Origin: Parvibaculaceae bacterium Mf 1.05b.01
GTDB taxonomy: Bacteria; Pseudomonadota; Alphaproteobacteria; Parvibaculales; Parvibaculaceae
Direction of reading: 5' to 3'
Length of the DNA: 64,000 bases
NCBI GenBank assembly: GCA_000509225.1
Contig: BAOK01000001.1
Coordinates: forward strand, 1,302,001 to 1,366,000
The translations under genes and the position numbers were made by a program. Position 1 is the first letter of the stretch. Every line of letters begins with the position of its first letter. The notes under the pieces were generated by a model. That model had not been told where the DNA came from. It made no database searches and saw nothing but the letters and a program-made list of their open reading frames with translations. Shown piece by piece: positions 37,053-47,071 of the stretch.

Positions 37053-39527
37053 TTAGTGGGCAGTAAGCCCTTCAGCTGATGTGTTTTGTACGCCGCGTTC
37101 TGCTTGTTGCGCTGCGTAGGCTTCCTCATCCCACTCAATCGCTTCTGGCATGGAGGTCAGAGCACGCACCAGCACTTCATCGACGGTTTCCACCGGCACA
37201 ATTTCCAGCTGATTCTTCACATTATCTGGAATATCGGCGAGGTCCTTGGCGTTATCCTTCGGAATCAGGACCGTTTTGATGCCGCCACGAAGGGCTGCAA
37301 GCAGCTTCTCCTTAAGGCCGCCGATCGGCAGAACACGTCCGCGAAGGGTGATCTCTCCGGTCATTGCCACATCCTTGCGGATCGGAATGCCGGTCATGAT
37401 CGACACTATTGTGGTCGCCATGGCGACACCTGCACTTGGGCCATCCTTCGGGGTTGCCCCTTCCGGCACGTGGACGTGGATATCTTTCCGGTCAAAGACC
37501 GGCGGTTCCACACCGAACGTTGTTGCGCGCGATTTCACGTAAGAGCTTGCAGCTGAGATCGACTCTTTCATGACGTCTTTAAGATTGCCTGTCACCGTCA
37601 TCCGGCCCTTACCCGGCATTTCAACACCCTCAATCGTCAGAAGCTCTCCGCCGACTTCCGTCCAGGCCAGGCCCGTCACGACGCCAACCTGGTCTTCACC
37701 GTCAATTTCGCCATGGCGGAACTTAGGCACACCTGCATAGTCATGCAGGTTTTCCTTGGTGACATGGATTTCTGTCTTTTCAGATGTGATGAGTTCTTTG
37801 ACGGCTTTCCGACACAGGTTCGAAACCTCGCGCTCCAAGCTCCGGACACCTGCTTCGCGGGTATAGGTCCGGACCAGTTCAAGCAGGCCTTCATCGTCGA
37901 TGGTCCACTCTTCAGCCTTCAGCCCATGGTTTTTCATGACCTTCGGGATGAGATGACGACGGGTAATCTCTACCTTCTCGTCTTCTGTATATCCGGCAAT
38001 ACGGATGATCTCCATCCGGTCCATCAAGGGGCCTGGAATGTTGAGCGTATTCGCTGTTGTTACGAACATCACATTCGAGAGGTCATATTCAACCTCAAGA
38101 TAGTGATCCATGAAGGTATTGTTCTGTTCCGGGTCGAGTACCTCGAGCAAAGCGGATGAGGGATCACCCCGGAAATCTGCGCCCATCTTGTCGATTTCAT
38201 CGAGCAGGAAGAGCGGGTTGGAATTCTTCACCTTCTTCATCGACTGGATGACCTTACCGGGCATGGAGCCGATGTATGTACGACGGTGACCTCTGATTTC
38301 AGCTTCGTCACGCACGCCACCAAGTGACAGCCGGGCGAATTCACGGCCGGTCGCTTTGGCGATCGATTTACCCAACGATGTCTTACCGACACCAGGAGGT
38401 CCGACAAGACAAAGGATCGGACCTTTCAGCTTGTTGGCCCGTTGCTGCACTGCGAGATATTCAACAATACGTTCTTTGACCTTCTCCAGACCGTAGTGAT
38501 CCGCGTCCAAAATCTCTTCGGCTTTGGATAGGTCTTTCTTGACCCGACCTTTCTTGTTCCAAGGAATAGAAAGGATCCAGTCGAGATAGTTCCGCACCAC
38601 GGTCGCTTCCGCAGACATGGGACTCATCTGTTTGAGCTTCCGCATTTCTGCATCGACTTTTTCGCGGGCTTCTTTTGAAAGCTTGGTTTGTTCGATCCGG
38701 CTTTCCAGTTCGTGCAGCTCGTCCCGGCCATCTTCGCCATCGGACCCGCCCAGCTCCTTCTGAATCGCCTTCATCTGTTCGTTGAGATAATACTCGCGCT
38801 GCGTTTTCTCCATCTGGCGCTTCACGCGGCTGCGGATTTTCTTCTCAACATTGAGGACAGAAATCTCGCCTTCCATCATGGAGTAAACGCGCTCCAACCG
38901 TTCAGCGGTGCTGGCGATCTCAAGCAGTTCCTGTTTCTCTTCGAGCTTGATGTTGAGATGGCTCGCGATGGTGTCTGCCAGCTTGGCGTAGTCCTCAATC
39001 TGCGTGACAGATCCCAAAACTTCCGGCGGCACCTTTTTGTTCAGCTTCACATAGTTTTCGAAGTGGCCTGTGACAGTCCGCGCGAGCGCTTCCAGCCGCT
39101 CATCATCAGCATCTGTGTCAGGGATTGGCGTTACTTCTGCTTCAAAGAAATCTTCCCGACCAGTGAAGCGCTCAACCCGCGCACGGGTCGTTCCCTCAAC
39201 CAAAACCTTCACAGTCTGGTCCGGCAATTTCAGGAGCTGCAGCACCTGGCCTACTGTGCCGACATCGTAAATGTCGCCTGGGTTTGGATCGTCATCACCC
39301 GGATCTTTTTGAGCAACCAACAGAATCTGCTTGTCGTCCTGCATCACTTCTTCGAGCGCCCGGACTGACTTCGCCCGACCGACGAAGAGCGGCACGATCA
39401 TATGCGGAAATACGACGATGTCGCGAAGCGGCAGGACAGGCAACACGCCACCAGTAAACTCCGGCGCATCTTCGCTTGGGTCCTGTGCCACTGCTTCGTT
39501 TTGAGGTTCGTCGTGATTGTCACTCAT
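37053..39527 (-). CDS. lon: ATP-dependent protease Lon
   Basis: An 824-residue Lon. The N-terminal substrate-recognition domain ([23 protein letters not shown] near residue 28) is followed by the AAA+ domain with Walker [31 protein letters not shown] and [10 protein letters not shown]. The protease domain carries the catalytic Ser in DGPSAGVAM and a Lys in the [11 protein letters not shown] region. Length is normal. A good RpoH-like promoter lies about 200 bases upstream, as expected for a heat-shock protease. Confidence 0.98.
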   Translation of the reverse strand: MSDNHDEPQNEAVAQDPSEDAPEFTGGVLPVLPLRDIVVFPHMIVPLFVGRAKSVRALEEVMQDDKQILLVAQKDPGDDDPNPGDIYDVGTVGQVLQLLKLPDQTVKVLVEGTTRARVERFTGREDFFEAEVTPIPDTDADDERLEALARTVTGHFENYVKLNKKVPPEVLGSVTQIEDYAKLADTIASHLNIKLEEKQELLEIASTAERLERVYSMMEGEISVLNVEKKIRSRVKRQMEKTQREYYLNEQMKAIQKELGGSDGEDGRDELHELESRIEQTKLSKEAREKVDAEMRKLKQMSPMSAEATVVRNYLDWILSIPWNKKGRVKKDLSKAEEILDADHYGLEKVKERIVEYLAVQQRANKLKGPILCLVGPPGVGKTSLGKSIAKATGREFARLSLGGVRDEAEIRGHRRTYIGSMPGKVIQSMKKVKNSNPLFLLDEIDKMGADFRGDPSSALLEVLDPEQNNTFMDHYLEVEYDLSNVMFVTTANTLNIPGPLMDRMEIIRIAGYTEDEKVEITRRHLIPKVMKNHGLKAEEWTIDDEGLLELVRTYTREAGVRSLEREVSNLCRKAVKELITSEKTEIHVTKENLHDYAGVPKFRHGEIDGEDQVGVVTGLAWTEVGGELLTIEGVEMPGKGRMTVTGNLKDVMKESISAASSYVKSRATTFGVEPPVFDRKDIHVHVPEGATPKDGPSAGVAMATTIVSIMTGIPIRKDVAMTGEITLRGRVLPIGGLKEKLLAALRGGIKTVLIPKDNAKDLADIPDNVKNQLEIVPVETVDEVLVRALTSMPEAIEWDEEAYAAQQAERGVQNTSAEGLTAH

Positions 39528-39708
39528 ATTGGAAACCTTGTTGTTTCTGGAGGCCGCTTTGGTGCATTGCCTGCGCTCACCCAGGTCCTGAATTTCTCAG
39601 AAGTATGCCATAGGATTGCTGAACGAATGCTGACCATAAAACTAGTCGGATTCGCGCAATTCAGGCTGATTATCATCCAAATCAGCGCATTTCATGTCGA
39701 TTAACAGA

Positions 39709-39737
39709 GAAATGGCCCTGAAGGCAAAAGCTTTCAA
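39709..39737 (-). promoter_or_regulatory. RpoH (sigma32)-type promoter of lon
   Basis: On the minus strand CTTGAA (39732-39737) and CCATTT (39709-39714) are separated by 17 bases, close to the CTTGAA...CCATNT heat-shock consensus. It is about 180 bases before the lon start. The clpP candidate has the same spacing and the same -10 box. Confidence 0.6.
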
Positions 39738-39775
39738 GGCCACTTCAATAGATATTATGGAAAATATTTTTCCAA

Positions 39776-41050
39776 TCAGGCGCTTGTCTCTACGTCACCC
39801 GAGCGTTCTGAATAGATATAAAGCGGTTGCGCATCGCCCTCGACGACCTCGGCGGAAATCACAACCTCCTCAACCCCTTCGAGAGCCGGAAGCTCAAACA
39901 TGGTGTCGAGCAGAATGCCTTCCATAATGGAGCGCAAGCCACGAGCGCCAGTTCTGCGCTCAATCGCCTTATTGGCAATCGCAATTTCCGCATCTTCTGA
40001 GAAGGTGAGCTTTACATCTTCCATGTCGAAGAGACGCTCATACTGCTTCACGAGCGCGTTCTTTGGCTGTGTCAGGATTTTGACCAGCGCATCTGTATCC
40101 AGATCGCCAAGAGTCGCGATCACCGGCATACGCCCGACGAATTCCGGGATCAGGCCAAATTTCAAAAGATCTTCAGGCTCAAGTGCCGTCAGCACCTCAC
40201 CGGTCTTACGTTCATCTGGATCTTCGACCTTGGCACCAAAGCCAATACCGGAGCCCTGACCACGGGACGAAATAATCTTTTCAAGGCCCGCAAAAGCTCC
40301 GCCGCAGATGAAGAGGATGTTTGTCGTATCGACCTGCAGGAACTCCTGCTGCGGATGCTTGCGCCCACCCTGCGGTGGAACTGACGCAACAGTGCCTTCC
40401 ATAATTTTCAGCAATGCCTGCTGCACGCCCTCACCTGACACATCACGGGTGATGGAGGGGTTATCGGACTTGCGGCTGATTTTATCGACCTCATCAATAT
40501 AAACGATGCCACGCTGGGCCCGTTCCACATTGTAGTCAGCCGACTGCAGCAGCTTGAGAATGATGTTCTCCACATCCTCGCCCACATAGCCAGCCTCGGT
40601 AAGTGTTGTTGCATCAGCCATCGTGAACGGCACATCAATGATGCGCGCCAACGTCTGGGCAAGCAGCGTCTTACCGCACCCTGTAGGGCCGATCAGCATG
40701 ATGTTGGACTTCGCCAGTTCAACATCATTGTTCTTGGCAGCGTGGCTGAGACGTTTGTAGTGGTTGTGAACGGCAACGGACAGAACCCGTTTGGCAGCAG
40801 CCTGACCGATTACGTAGTCATCAAGCACTTCCATAATTTCTTGGGGTGTAGGAACACCGTCGCGAGATTTCACGAGTGAGGTTTTGTTCTCCTCACGGAT
40901 AATGTCCATGCACAGTTCAACGCATTCATCACAAATGAACACTGTCGGTCCGGCAATCAACTTGCGGACTTCATGCTGACTCTTACCGCAGAAGGAACAG
41001 TAAAGCGTATTCTTGGAGTCACCGCTTCCGCCGCCGCTTACCTTGCTCAT
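39776..41050 (-). CDS. clpX: ATP-dependent Clp protease ATP-binding subunit ClpX
   Basis: A 424-residue unfoldase. The C4 zinc-binding domain (CSFC...CDEC) occupies residues 14-48, followed by Walker A GPTGCGKT, the GYVGEDVE pore-1 segment and the IDEVDKI Walker B. It unfolds ssrA-tagged and adaptor-delivered proteins into ClpP. The start at 41050 has an AGGAG site 5-6 bases upstream; the 8 codons before it in frame have none. It follows clpP after about 290 bases. Confidence 0.98.
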   Translation of the reverse strand: MSKVSGGGSGDSKNTLYCSFCGKSQHEVRKLIAGPTVFICDECVELCMDIIREENKTSLVKSRDGVPTPQEIMEVLDDYVIGQAAAKRVLSVAVHNHYKRLSHAAKNNDVELAKSNIMLIGPTGCGKTLLAQTLARIIDVPFTMADATTLTEAGYVGEDVENIILKLLQSADYNVERAQRGIVYIDEVDKISRKSDNPSITRDVSGEGVQQALLKIMEGTVASVPPQGGRKHPQQEFLQVDTTNILFICGGAFAGLEKIISSRGQGSGIGFGAKVEDPDERKTGEVLTALEPEDLLKFGLIPEFVGRMPVIATLGDLDTDALVKILTQPKNALVKQYERLFDMEDVKLTFSEDAEIAIANKAIERRTGARGLRSIMEGILLDTMFELPALEGVEEVVISAEVVEGDAQPLYIYSERSGDVETSA

Positions 41051-41344
41051 ATACTCTCCTTGTGGCCCAACCATGCGGACCGTCTTTCAGTTGGCAAACG
41101 TCACGACACGATTACCCAGTTTTCGTTCCTAGAGCCTACACGCTCAAAATGGACATATTGTGGCTCGGTTTAATCTCAGACCGACGTCCAGATGTTCCGC
41201 GATTCACGCCCGTAGAAACTGTCTTATCATACGAGCATGTTAGCGGCGGAGGCATCAAGAATTCATTAATACGTTCATTTTCAATAGGTTAGGCCCTAGA
41301 TAACTTTATTTTGACCAGCTGAGACCCGATCAGAATCGACCAAA
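41051..41344. other. clpP-clpX intergenic stretch
   Basis: Nearly 300 bases between clpP and clpX. I looked for a heat-shock or sigma70 promoter and for a hairpin terminator and found no convincing one; clpX may be read through from clpP or from an atypical promoter here. Confidence 0.4.
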
Positions 41345-41974
41345 TCAGTCCTCAGCCTTGCCGAAATCCTCGCGCGTGGCGCCAACTTTGTCGATAAGGC
41401 CGAAATCCATTGCCTGTTCCGGGGACATGAAATTGTCCCGTTCCAGCGCGTCACGGACGGTTTCGATGTCCTGCCCTGTATGTTCCACGTAGATCTGGTT
41501 TAAGCGCTCTCGGAGCGCCAGCGTTTCGCGGGCGTGGATTTCAATATCTGTTGCCTGTCCCTGGAACCCACCTGAAGGTTGGTGAACCATAATCCTGGCG
41601 TTCGGCAGCGCAAAACGTTGCCCTTTCTCGCCTGCTGCAAGAAGCAATGACCCCATTGATGCCGCCTGCCCCACGCAAACTGTCGTGATGGCTGGCTGGA
41701 TGTATTTCATGGTGTCGTAAATCGCGAGACCAGATGTCACCACACCGCCTGGGGAGTTGATGTACATCGAGATTTCTTTGCTCGGATTGTCAGCCTCAAG
41801 AAACAGCAGCTGCGCTGTAATCAGCGTCGCCATGCCATCTTCGACCGGTCCGGTCACGAAAATGATCCGCTCCTTCAATAGGCGGGAGAAAATGTCGTAG
41901 GCGCGCTCCCCACGGTTGGTCTGTTCGACCACCATTGGCACCAGGTTCATCGTGAGCTCAAGAGGATCTTTCAT
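41345..41974 (-). CDS. clpP: ATP-dependent Clp protease proteolytic subunit
   Basis: A 209-residue serine protease subunit that forms the 14-mer chamber. The nucleophile is in [11 protein letters not shown], the His in MVHQPSGG and the Asp in the RDNFM region. The start at 41974 ([11 protein letters not shown]) is preferred to a Met 8 codons upstream; a GGAAAG site precedes it. Some N-terminal residues are cut off in related enzymes. It is divergent from the EF-hand lipoprotein gene. Confidence 0.98.
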   Translation of the reverse strand: MKDPLELTMNLVPMVVEQTNRGERAYDIFSRLLKERIIFVTGPVEDGMATLITAQLLFLEADNPSKEISMYINSPGGVVTSGLAIYDTMKYIQPAITTVCVGQAASMGSLLLAAGEKGQRFALPNARIMVHQPSGGFQGQATDIEIHARETLALRERLNQIYVEHTGQDIETVRDALERDNFMSPEQAMDFGLIDKVGATREDFGKAED

Positions 41975-42080
41975 GGTTCGCTTTCCAAGGGTTTGCACGC
42001 ATCACTTCACTGGCACACTGTTTTGGAACAGCGTCACTGCCAGCCGGGTCGTCCCACAACTAGGCATAGGATGATTCGGT

Positions 42081-42109
42081 AAATGGACCGTGGAGAACTA
42101 TAGCGCAAG
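42081..42109 (-). promoter_or_regulatory. Candidate RpoH-type promoter of clpP
   Basis: On the minus strand CTTGCG (42104-42109) and CCATTT (42081-42086) with 17 bases between, about 105 bases before clpP. The -35 differs from CTTGAA at two positions. Its identical spacing to the lon promoter supports the call. Confidence 0.4.
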
Positions 42110-42236
42110 CGTAAGATTCTTCACTGCCTTGCCCATAATATGGGGATGAAATGCAAAAAAGCCATTCGAACACCCGAAATCTCAAAAAGCCGCGTATAAT
42201 CCCCGAAATGGTTCAAATTTGCGGTCGGGAGGCCCT

Positions 42237-42761
42237 ATGCGTTTCGTGTCATCTGTTTTTGCTCAGTCTGGTGTTTTTGCCCAATCTGGCCGGATTATTG
42301 GGTTCGCCCTGCTCCTGCCGGTCCTCGCAGCCTGTAGCTCTGAAAGAGCCGGGGACGTCACCATCATTAAGCACCCCGCCTACGATTGGGACCTCAATGA
42401 CAATGGCGCGGTGACGAAGGAAGAATACAAAGCCTATCGGGAGGGCATTTTCACCAGTGCCGACGCGGACCGTAACGGGGTCGTTGACGAAGATGAGTGG
42501 GACGATATCCGCGACGACAATGAAACCGGCATCAGACGTGCCGCCTTCATCGCTCTTGATTTTGACGGGAATGGCGTTTTGACCTTTGGCGAGATTATGG
42601 CGCTCCCCGAGTCCGACTTTTTCGCGCTCGATACAAATGGTGACACTGTCATCAGCTCAGCTGAATTGAATGATGCCTCCAAGCGGCGGACGCGCGGTGG
42701 TTTGAGGCGCCGGGAGGCAGATGACGGCTTTAGGCGCGATCCGGATGCGGGGACGTACTAG
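42237..42761 (+). CDS. EF-hand lipoprotein
   Basis: A 174-residue lipoprotein. The signal peptide ends in a lipobox (VLAAC), so Cys33 or so should be lipidated and the protein anchored to a membrane facing the periplasm. Four EF-hand loops follow, with D-x-D/N-x-N/D-G patterns: DLNDNGAVTKEE, DADRNGVVDEDE, DFDGNGVLTFGE and DTNGDTVISSAE. Ca2+ binding is likely. The tail is Arg-rich. The signal region has a near-exact tandem repeat of VFAQSG. The start at 42237 has a GGGAGG site 4 bases upstream. Confidence 0.85.
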   Translation: MRFVSSVFAQSGVFAQSGRIIGFALLLPVLAACSSERAGDVTIIKHPAYDWDLNDNGAVTKEEYKAYREGIFTSADADRNGVVDEDEWDDIRDDNETGIRRAAFIALDFDGNGVLTFGEIMALPESDFFALDTNGDTVISSAELNDASKRRTRGGLRRREADDGFRRDPDAGTY

Positions 42762-42790
42762 CGGGCTTATACTCGCAGCATAAGACACAA

Positions 42791-42820
42791 AAAAAGCCGG
42801 AGATCACACTCCGGCTTTTT
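42791..42820. terminator. Bidirectional intrinsic terminator
   Basis: A perfect 12-base stem (AAAAAGCCGGAG / CTCCGGCTTTTT) with a 6-base loop. T-runs on both strands terminate the EF-hand gene from the left and trigger factor from the right. Confidence 0.9.
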
Positions 42821-42841
42821 CTTTTGTATTTTCTTGAAAGA

Positions 42842-44347
42842 CTAGTCGTCTTTCTTCGCAGCTTTCTTTGGCGCTGCCTTCTTTTTCGCAGCAGGCTTTT
42901 TCTTCGCCGCCGCCTTCTTTTCAGCAGCTGGCTTCTTGGCCGCTGCTTTCTTTTTGGCAGCTGGCTTTTTCTTAGCCGCAGCTTTTTTCTTCGCGGCAGG
43001 CTTTTCGTCAGCTTCCTCAGCGTCCGGGTCTGCTGTCAGCTCTTCCTTCGTCACAATCTTGTCTGTGACTTTGGCGAGCTCCGCAATGAAGGCAACAACC
43101 TTGTCTTCAAATAGTGGGGCGCGGATCTCAGCAATCGCCTGCGGGTTCTTTGAATAGAATTCATAGACCTGCTGCTCCTGACCCGGGAATTGCTGGGCGC
43201 GTTGTGCCACGGCCCGGTTCACTTCAGCATCTTCGACTTTCACGTCGTTCTTGGAACCGATCTCAGCAATAACAAGTCCAAGGCGCACACGACGTTCTGC
43301 AATTGTCTGATACTCAGCGCGAAGCTCTTCTTCAGGCTGGTCGGCGTCTTCGATCTTCTTGCCTTCGTTTTCAAGCTCGTGCTCGAACTGATGCCAGATC
43401 TGATCAAACTCCTGGGTCACCAGCGTTGGCGGAAGTTCGAAATCATGCAGCGCGTCGAGCTTGTCGAGCATGTCGCGTTTCAGCTTGGCCATGGAGACAT
43501 TGTCATAGTCCGCCTTGATCTGGCCCGCCATTGCCTCACGCAGCTTTTCCAGGTTCTCCATGCCGAACTTCTCGGCAAAGGCATCGTCGATCGTGACCTT
43601 TGCAGGACTTTCAACCGCTTTGACGGTGGTCTCAAAGACTGCTTCTTTGCCAGCAAGATCGGCTGAGCCATAATCGTCGGGGAATGAAACTGTTACGTCC
43701 AGCTTTTGTTCGGCCTTCGTGCCAACAAGCTGATCTTCAAAGCCTGGGATAAACTGGCCAGAGCCTATTTCCAATCGGGCGTCGTCTGCTGTGCCGCCAT
43801 CAAAGGCTTCGCCATCGATGCGACCGATAAAGTCGATGACGACCAAGTCACCCTCTTCTGCCTTACCGTCTTTCGGCTCAAAATTCTTTTGTGCTTCTGC
43901 AAGACGCTCGACAGCCTCGTCAATTTCTGCGTCATCAACTTCAGCAACTGGTTTTTCCAGCTCAATCTTGGACAGGTCTGCGATCTCGATGTCAGGGACA
44001 ATTTCGAACGCCACTTTGAAGACGAGATCAGCTTTTCCGTCGATCACTTCTTCAACTTCGCCTTCCAGATTGATTTCTGGCTGCATAGCGGGCTTCATTT
44101 CGCGTTCTTGAAGCACGTCACCGCTCGACTGGCTGACTGTTTCCTGAATCACTTCTGTCATGACCTGGCGCCCAAACGTCCGACGAAGATGGCTCACAGG
44201 CACTTTCCCAGGGCGGAAGCCCTTCAGGCGGACCTGGTTTTTCATTTCGTCGAGCTTGCCGGAGAGTTTTTCTTCAAGTGCGGCTGCTTCAATCGTGATG
44301 GTGAGCTCGCGCTTGAGACCCTCAGAAACCGTCTCGTTGACCTGCAT
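42842..44347 (-). CDS. tig: Trigger factor with Lys/Ala/Pro-rich C-terminal tail
   Basis: A 501-residue ribosome-associated chaperone. The ribosome-binding motif GFRPGKVP is near residue 43, a PPIase domain (DLVVIDFIGRIDGEAFDGG and nearby) spans about 155-245, and the helical arms follow. The usual protein would end near residue 448. Here about 53 further residues are almost only K, A and P (KPAAKKKAAAKKKPAAKKK type), like bacterial histone H1-like tails. The tail DNA at 42845-43003 is repetitive. It lies upstream of a strong terminator. Confidence 0.97.
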   Translation of the reverse strand: MQVNETVSEGLKRELTITIEAAALEEKLSGKLDEMKNQVRLKGFRPGKVPVSHLRRTFGRQVMTEVIQETVSQSSGDVLQEREMKPAMQPEINLEGEVEEVIDGKADLVFKVAFEIVPDIEIADLSKIELEKPVAEVDDAEIDEAVERLAEAQKNFEPKDGKAEEGDLVVIDFIGRIDGEAFDGGTADDARLEIGSGQFIPGFEDQLVGTKAEQKLDVTVSFPDDYGSADLAGKEAVFETTVKAVESPAKVTIDDAFAEKFGMENLEKLREAMAGQIKADYDNVSMAKLKRDMLDKLDALHDFELPPTLVTQEFDQIWHQFEHELENEGKKIEDADQPEEELRAEYQTIAERRVRLGLVIAEIGSKNDVKVEDAEVNRAVAQRAQQFPGQEQQVYEFYSKNPQAIAEIRAPLFEDKVVAFIAELAKVTDKIVTKEELTADPDAEEADEKPAAKKKAAAKKKPAAKKKAAAKKPAAEKKAAAKKKPAAKKKAAPKKAAKKDD

Positions 44348-44436
44348 GACTTTTATCGCTTCCGTTCGCTTTAAGCCGATATCGGCTCGATTATTCTCGC
44401 TTTTCCCTCAAAATCAGATCGTCACGAACCCCGGCG

Positions 44437-44521
44437 TGGTGCGGGCGAAGGGACTTGAACCCCCACGCCTTGCGGCACTAGAACCTAAATCTAGCGTGTC
44501 TACCAATTCCACCACGCCCGC
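44437..44521 (-). tRNA. tRNA-Leu (TAG)
   Basis: A class II tRNA on the minus strand with a long variable arm (TGCCGCAAGGCGT). Acceptor GCGGGCG pairs with CGCCCGC. The anticodon stem CTAGA/TCTAG holds loop TTTAGGT, anticodon TAG. CCA is encoded at 44437-44439. It lies ahead of tig on the same strand. Confidence 0.95.
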
Positions 44522-44543
44522 ACGGATTACCTGCCATAAGGGC

Positions 44544-44590
44544 AAAAGCGAGCCGCTGCGTTCGTGCCATCACAGGCTGAACGCGGCTCG
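44544..44590 (-). terminator. Candidate terminator between the LysR gene and tRNA-Leu
   Basis: CGAGCC...GCGTT pairs with AACGCGGCTCG around a 15-20 base loop with one 3-base bulge. On the minus strand CTTTTG follows. It would stop transcripts from the LysR gene before tRNA-Leu. Confidence 0.5.
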
Positions 44591-44790
44591 TTTGAATTTG
44601 GCGCCCTCTATAGCAAGGGTGTTCGGTGTTGGAAAGCCCAATAAACGCAGGTATTTGCTGGGTTGATGCACTGTTCTGTCGGGTACGCTGGTCTCGATAC
44701 CGCCAGGGCCGCCGCAGCACCCTCTTTTTCACCCTCCAAGATAGGTAGGCAGGCCCTTCCTCCAGGTTCCCTCGCAAGCTCAAATGCCGA

Positions 44791-45705
44791 TCAAGGCGTA
44801 GATTCAAATTTCGGCAGCGCCTCCGCAATGAGGTCATATACGAAGCGTATGCGACGGCTTGTATGCAACTCTCGATGGGCCACAAGCCATATCGGAATTG
44901 GGATTGGATTAAGTTCAAGACAAACTTGCATCAAATCCGGAGTCAGTTTCGCAATTTCTTTGGATAGCAGACCAATCCCCAATCCTGCTTTGATCAGCGC
45001 CAAGTACACCGTGTCACTGTGGGAAGAGAACTTTACGTTGTCCCTTGTGAGCGATATCCCCAGACTTTCCATCATCAGCAGAAGCCGCTCAGGGCGCTCA
45101 AAACCAATGAATTCGGCGTTGGATAATTGATCTACAGTTTGTGGGCTTCCAACCGCCTCTAAGTAAGCTCTGGTGGCATAGAAGTGTCCAGTCGTATTGC
45201 AGACGAGCGAGGCAACCAAGTCTGGCTCTTCAGGCTTGGCATTGCGAATAGCGATATCAGCCTCTCTGCGCATCAGATCGCTCAATTCATTTGTCGCAAT
45301 AATATCGACCTCGATCTCGGGTGCCTGCTTCTTGATCTCCCTCAAAATCGGCGGCAGGTGATAGGTCGCAAGGACATTTGTGGTCGAAATCGTCACCCTC
45401 CCCTTGATCGCCTCAGACTGGCCAGATGCTCTGAGCGATACCTGCTCAGCAGCAGCTCCCATCGATCTAAAATGTTCAAGCAGCTCTAGCCCCGACCTGG
45501 TTAGTACCAGACTTCTACCCACGCGCTCGAACAGAACAACATCCAAGGCTTGTTCCAGACTTGCGACCTGCCGACTGAGCGTGGGCTGCCGCTGCCCAAG
45601 CAATCGCGCAGCCGCAGACAGCGACCCTTCTTCAGCCGTAGCCAGAAAGGCGCGGGCCTGGTTCCAGTCAAATGGGCGGGGCATTTTCTTCATCGTTTTA
45701 TGCAT
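44791..45705 (-). CDS. LysR-family transcriptional regulator
   Basis: A 304-residue regulator. The helix-turn-helix is in residues 12-70 (FLATAEEGSLSAAARLLGQRQPTLSRQVASLE), and the effector domain in 95-300 (GRVTISTTNVLATYHLPPIL). It is divergent from the DUF6326 gene. The intergenic region holds an AT-rich palindrome TGCATATGCA (45743-45752), overlapping ATATGCATAT, a possible binding site. Target and effector unknown. The start may be four codons later. Confidence 0.92.
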   Translation of the reverse strand: MHKTMKKMPRPFDWNQARAFLATAEEGSLSAAARLLGQRQPTLSRQVASLEQALDVVLFERVGRSLVLTRSGLELLEHFRSMGAAAEQVSLRASGQSEAIKGRVTISTTNVLATYHLPPILREIKKQAPEIEVDIIATNELSDLMRREADIAIRNAKPEEPDLVASLVCNTTGHFYATRAYLEAVGSPQTVDQLSNAEFIGFERPERLLLMMESLGISLTRDNVKFSSHSDTVYLALIKAGLGIGLLSKEIAKLTPDLMQVCLELNPIPIPIWLVAHRELHTSRRIRFVYDLIAEALPKFESTP

Positions 45706-45742
45706 AAGCGAGATGCCAATTTGGGCAATTTATTTCTCTTTT

Positions 45743-45755
45743 TGCATATGCATAT
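45743..45755. promoter_or_regulatory. Palindrome in the LysR/DUF6326 divergent region
   Basis: Two overlapping perfect palindromes, TGCATATGCA (45743-45752) and ATATGCATAT (45746-45755), lie 38 bases before the LysR start and about 100 before the divergent gene. The position suits a LysR-type operator; the T-N11-A rule was not checked in detail. Confidence 0.35.
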
Positions 45756-45854
45756 TGAGCCGCGCCGGTCGAAAAACTGCCTGTCACGTCCCTCGTTCGT
45801 CGGAACCTCGAAACAGAACCCTCACTCGAACCTTGTCGACGGAGACCTCACCCA

Positions 45855-46256
45855 ATGCCCGCAGATAGTCGCAGTACCGCGCTAAAACTCTCAATGCTCT
45901 GGATTTTTGTCATGCTGAATTTTTTTGCGCGCGACCTTCACGAACTGGCGCGTCCAGGCGTCCTTGAGCAAATGATGTCAGGTACTTTCGACGGCGTGAA
46001 AATCACAGAGGAGCTCATGTTATTGGGCGGCATCATGTTCGAAGTGCCGATGCTTATGGTCATCCTGTCCCTGCTGCTCGACAGGCCCCTCAATCGGTGG
46101 GTGCATGCCTTCGCAGTGCTGTTCACAGCAGGCACAATACTGATGAACAATACCAACCCCGATCTGGACAATCTGTTTTTCATGGTGGTTCAACTTGCCG
46201 CCCTCTCAAGCATCTCTTACCTCGCTTGGAATTGGAGAGCCAAACTTGAAACCTGA
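45855..46256 (+). CDS. DUF6326 family membrane protein
   Basis: A 133-residue protein with four hydrophobic segments. KLSMLWIFVMLNFFARDLHEL and ITEELMLLGGIMFEVPMLMVILSLLLDR fit the small DUF6326 membrane family as I remember it. Role unknown. A GGAGA site lies 9 bases before the ATG. It is divergent from the LysR gene and may be its regulatory target. Confidence 0.75.
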   Translation: MPADSRSTALKLSMLWIFVMLNFFARDLHELARPGVLEQMMSGTFDGVKITEELMLLGGIMFEVPMLMVILSLLLDRPLNRWVHAFAVLFTAGTILMNNTNPDLDNLFFMVVQLAALSSISYLAWNWRAKLET

Positions 46257-46458
46257 AAATAACAGGCACCCGTGATGGCTGATCGGGACAGATTTCCAGA
46301 CGGTCCGGCTCAAATCATTCGGCTCTCAAAGCAACCAGCCACCCGACAACATGGCTCGAATTTGCACCGCGCCGTTACGGTTCGGCGCCCTTCCCTGCCA
46401 GCAAACCTCTCCACATAATCTCACTTAAGACGTCGCATTGTAGAAAGTCATAACGGAT

Positions 46459-47070
46459 TTGGCCTCGACACTTCTGAATAGCCCTCCAACGGGATTCATT
46501 TCATTGCCATTGCTTGGCAATCGCTTGAACGCCGTGATGACCGTGGGCGCGGCGCACATTACCTACGGCTGGATCGAGTGTGATCAGACATCCTTTGCTG
46601 CGGTTGGATTGGTCTGCACAAGCCTTCTTATTCTTTGTCAATGGTACTTTGGCGAGACCAAACCATGGTTGTCACTCTGGCTCGCCATCTGGTTCACCAC
46701 TCATCTGGTTGGCATGCGATATGGGCTTTATGCGCATTCATCGCTTTTTGACAAAGCGATGCACGGCATCATCACCGCAGGCTTTGTTGTGATGTGGATC
46801 ACATGGATGCGGCCGGCCCTGGCCGGCTCCCGACTTGATCCTGAGCGCGCTGCCTGGGGCCTGCTTTCTCTGACACTTCTCTTCACACTCGCCACCGCTG
46901 CGCTGTGGGAAATATTTGAGTTTGGCATCGACCAAACCGGTCTGTTCCGCGCCCAAAGAGGCCTGGAGGACACCATGTACGATATGATTGCGGCTTTGAT
47001 GGGCGGTTGCCTCGCCTGGTTTTGGGAAGGGCTCGGCGAACGCCGCCGCAGTCAGATCAGAATAATTTGA
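46459..47070 (+). CDS. DUF2238/YjdF-like membrane protein
   Basis: A 203-residue protein with about five hydrophobic segments. The ALWEIFEFGIDQTGLFRAQRGLEDTMYDMIAAL-like region near the end matches the DUF2238 (YjdF) family of inner-membrane proteins of unknown role. The reading frame opens with a TTG at 46459 right after an in-frame stop; the first ATG is at 46537 and would still keep the main helices, so the start is uncertain. It ends one base from the convergent ceramidase gene. Confidence 0.75.
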   Translation: MASTLLNSPPTGFISLPLLGNRLNAVMTVGAAHITYGWIECDQTSFAAVGLVCTSLLILCQWYFGETKPWLSLWLAIWFTTHLVGMRYGLYAHSSLFDKAMHGIITAGFVVMWITWMRPALAGSRLDPERAAWGLLSLTLLFTLATAALWEIFEFGIDQTGLFRAQRGLEDTMYDMIAALMGGCLAWFWEGLGERRRSQIRII

Positions 47071-47071
47071 C

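Noticed and set aside
42845-43003. Repetitive DNA that could be a simple-sequence repeat or a frame error
   Set aside because: As a separate repeat element: it is in frame with tig and codes for the Lys/Ala/Pro tail, so it is reported as part of the gene.
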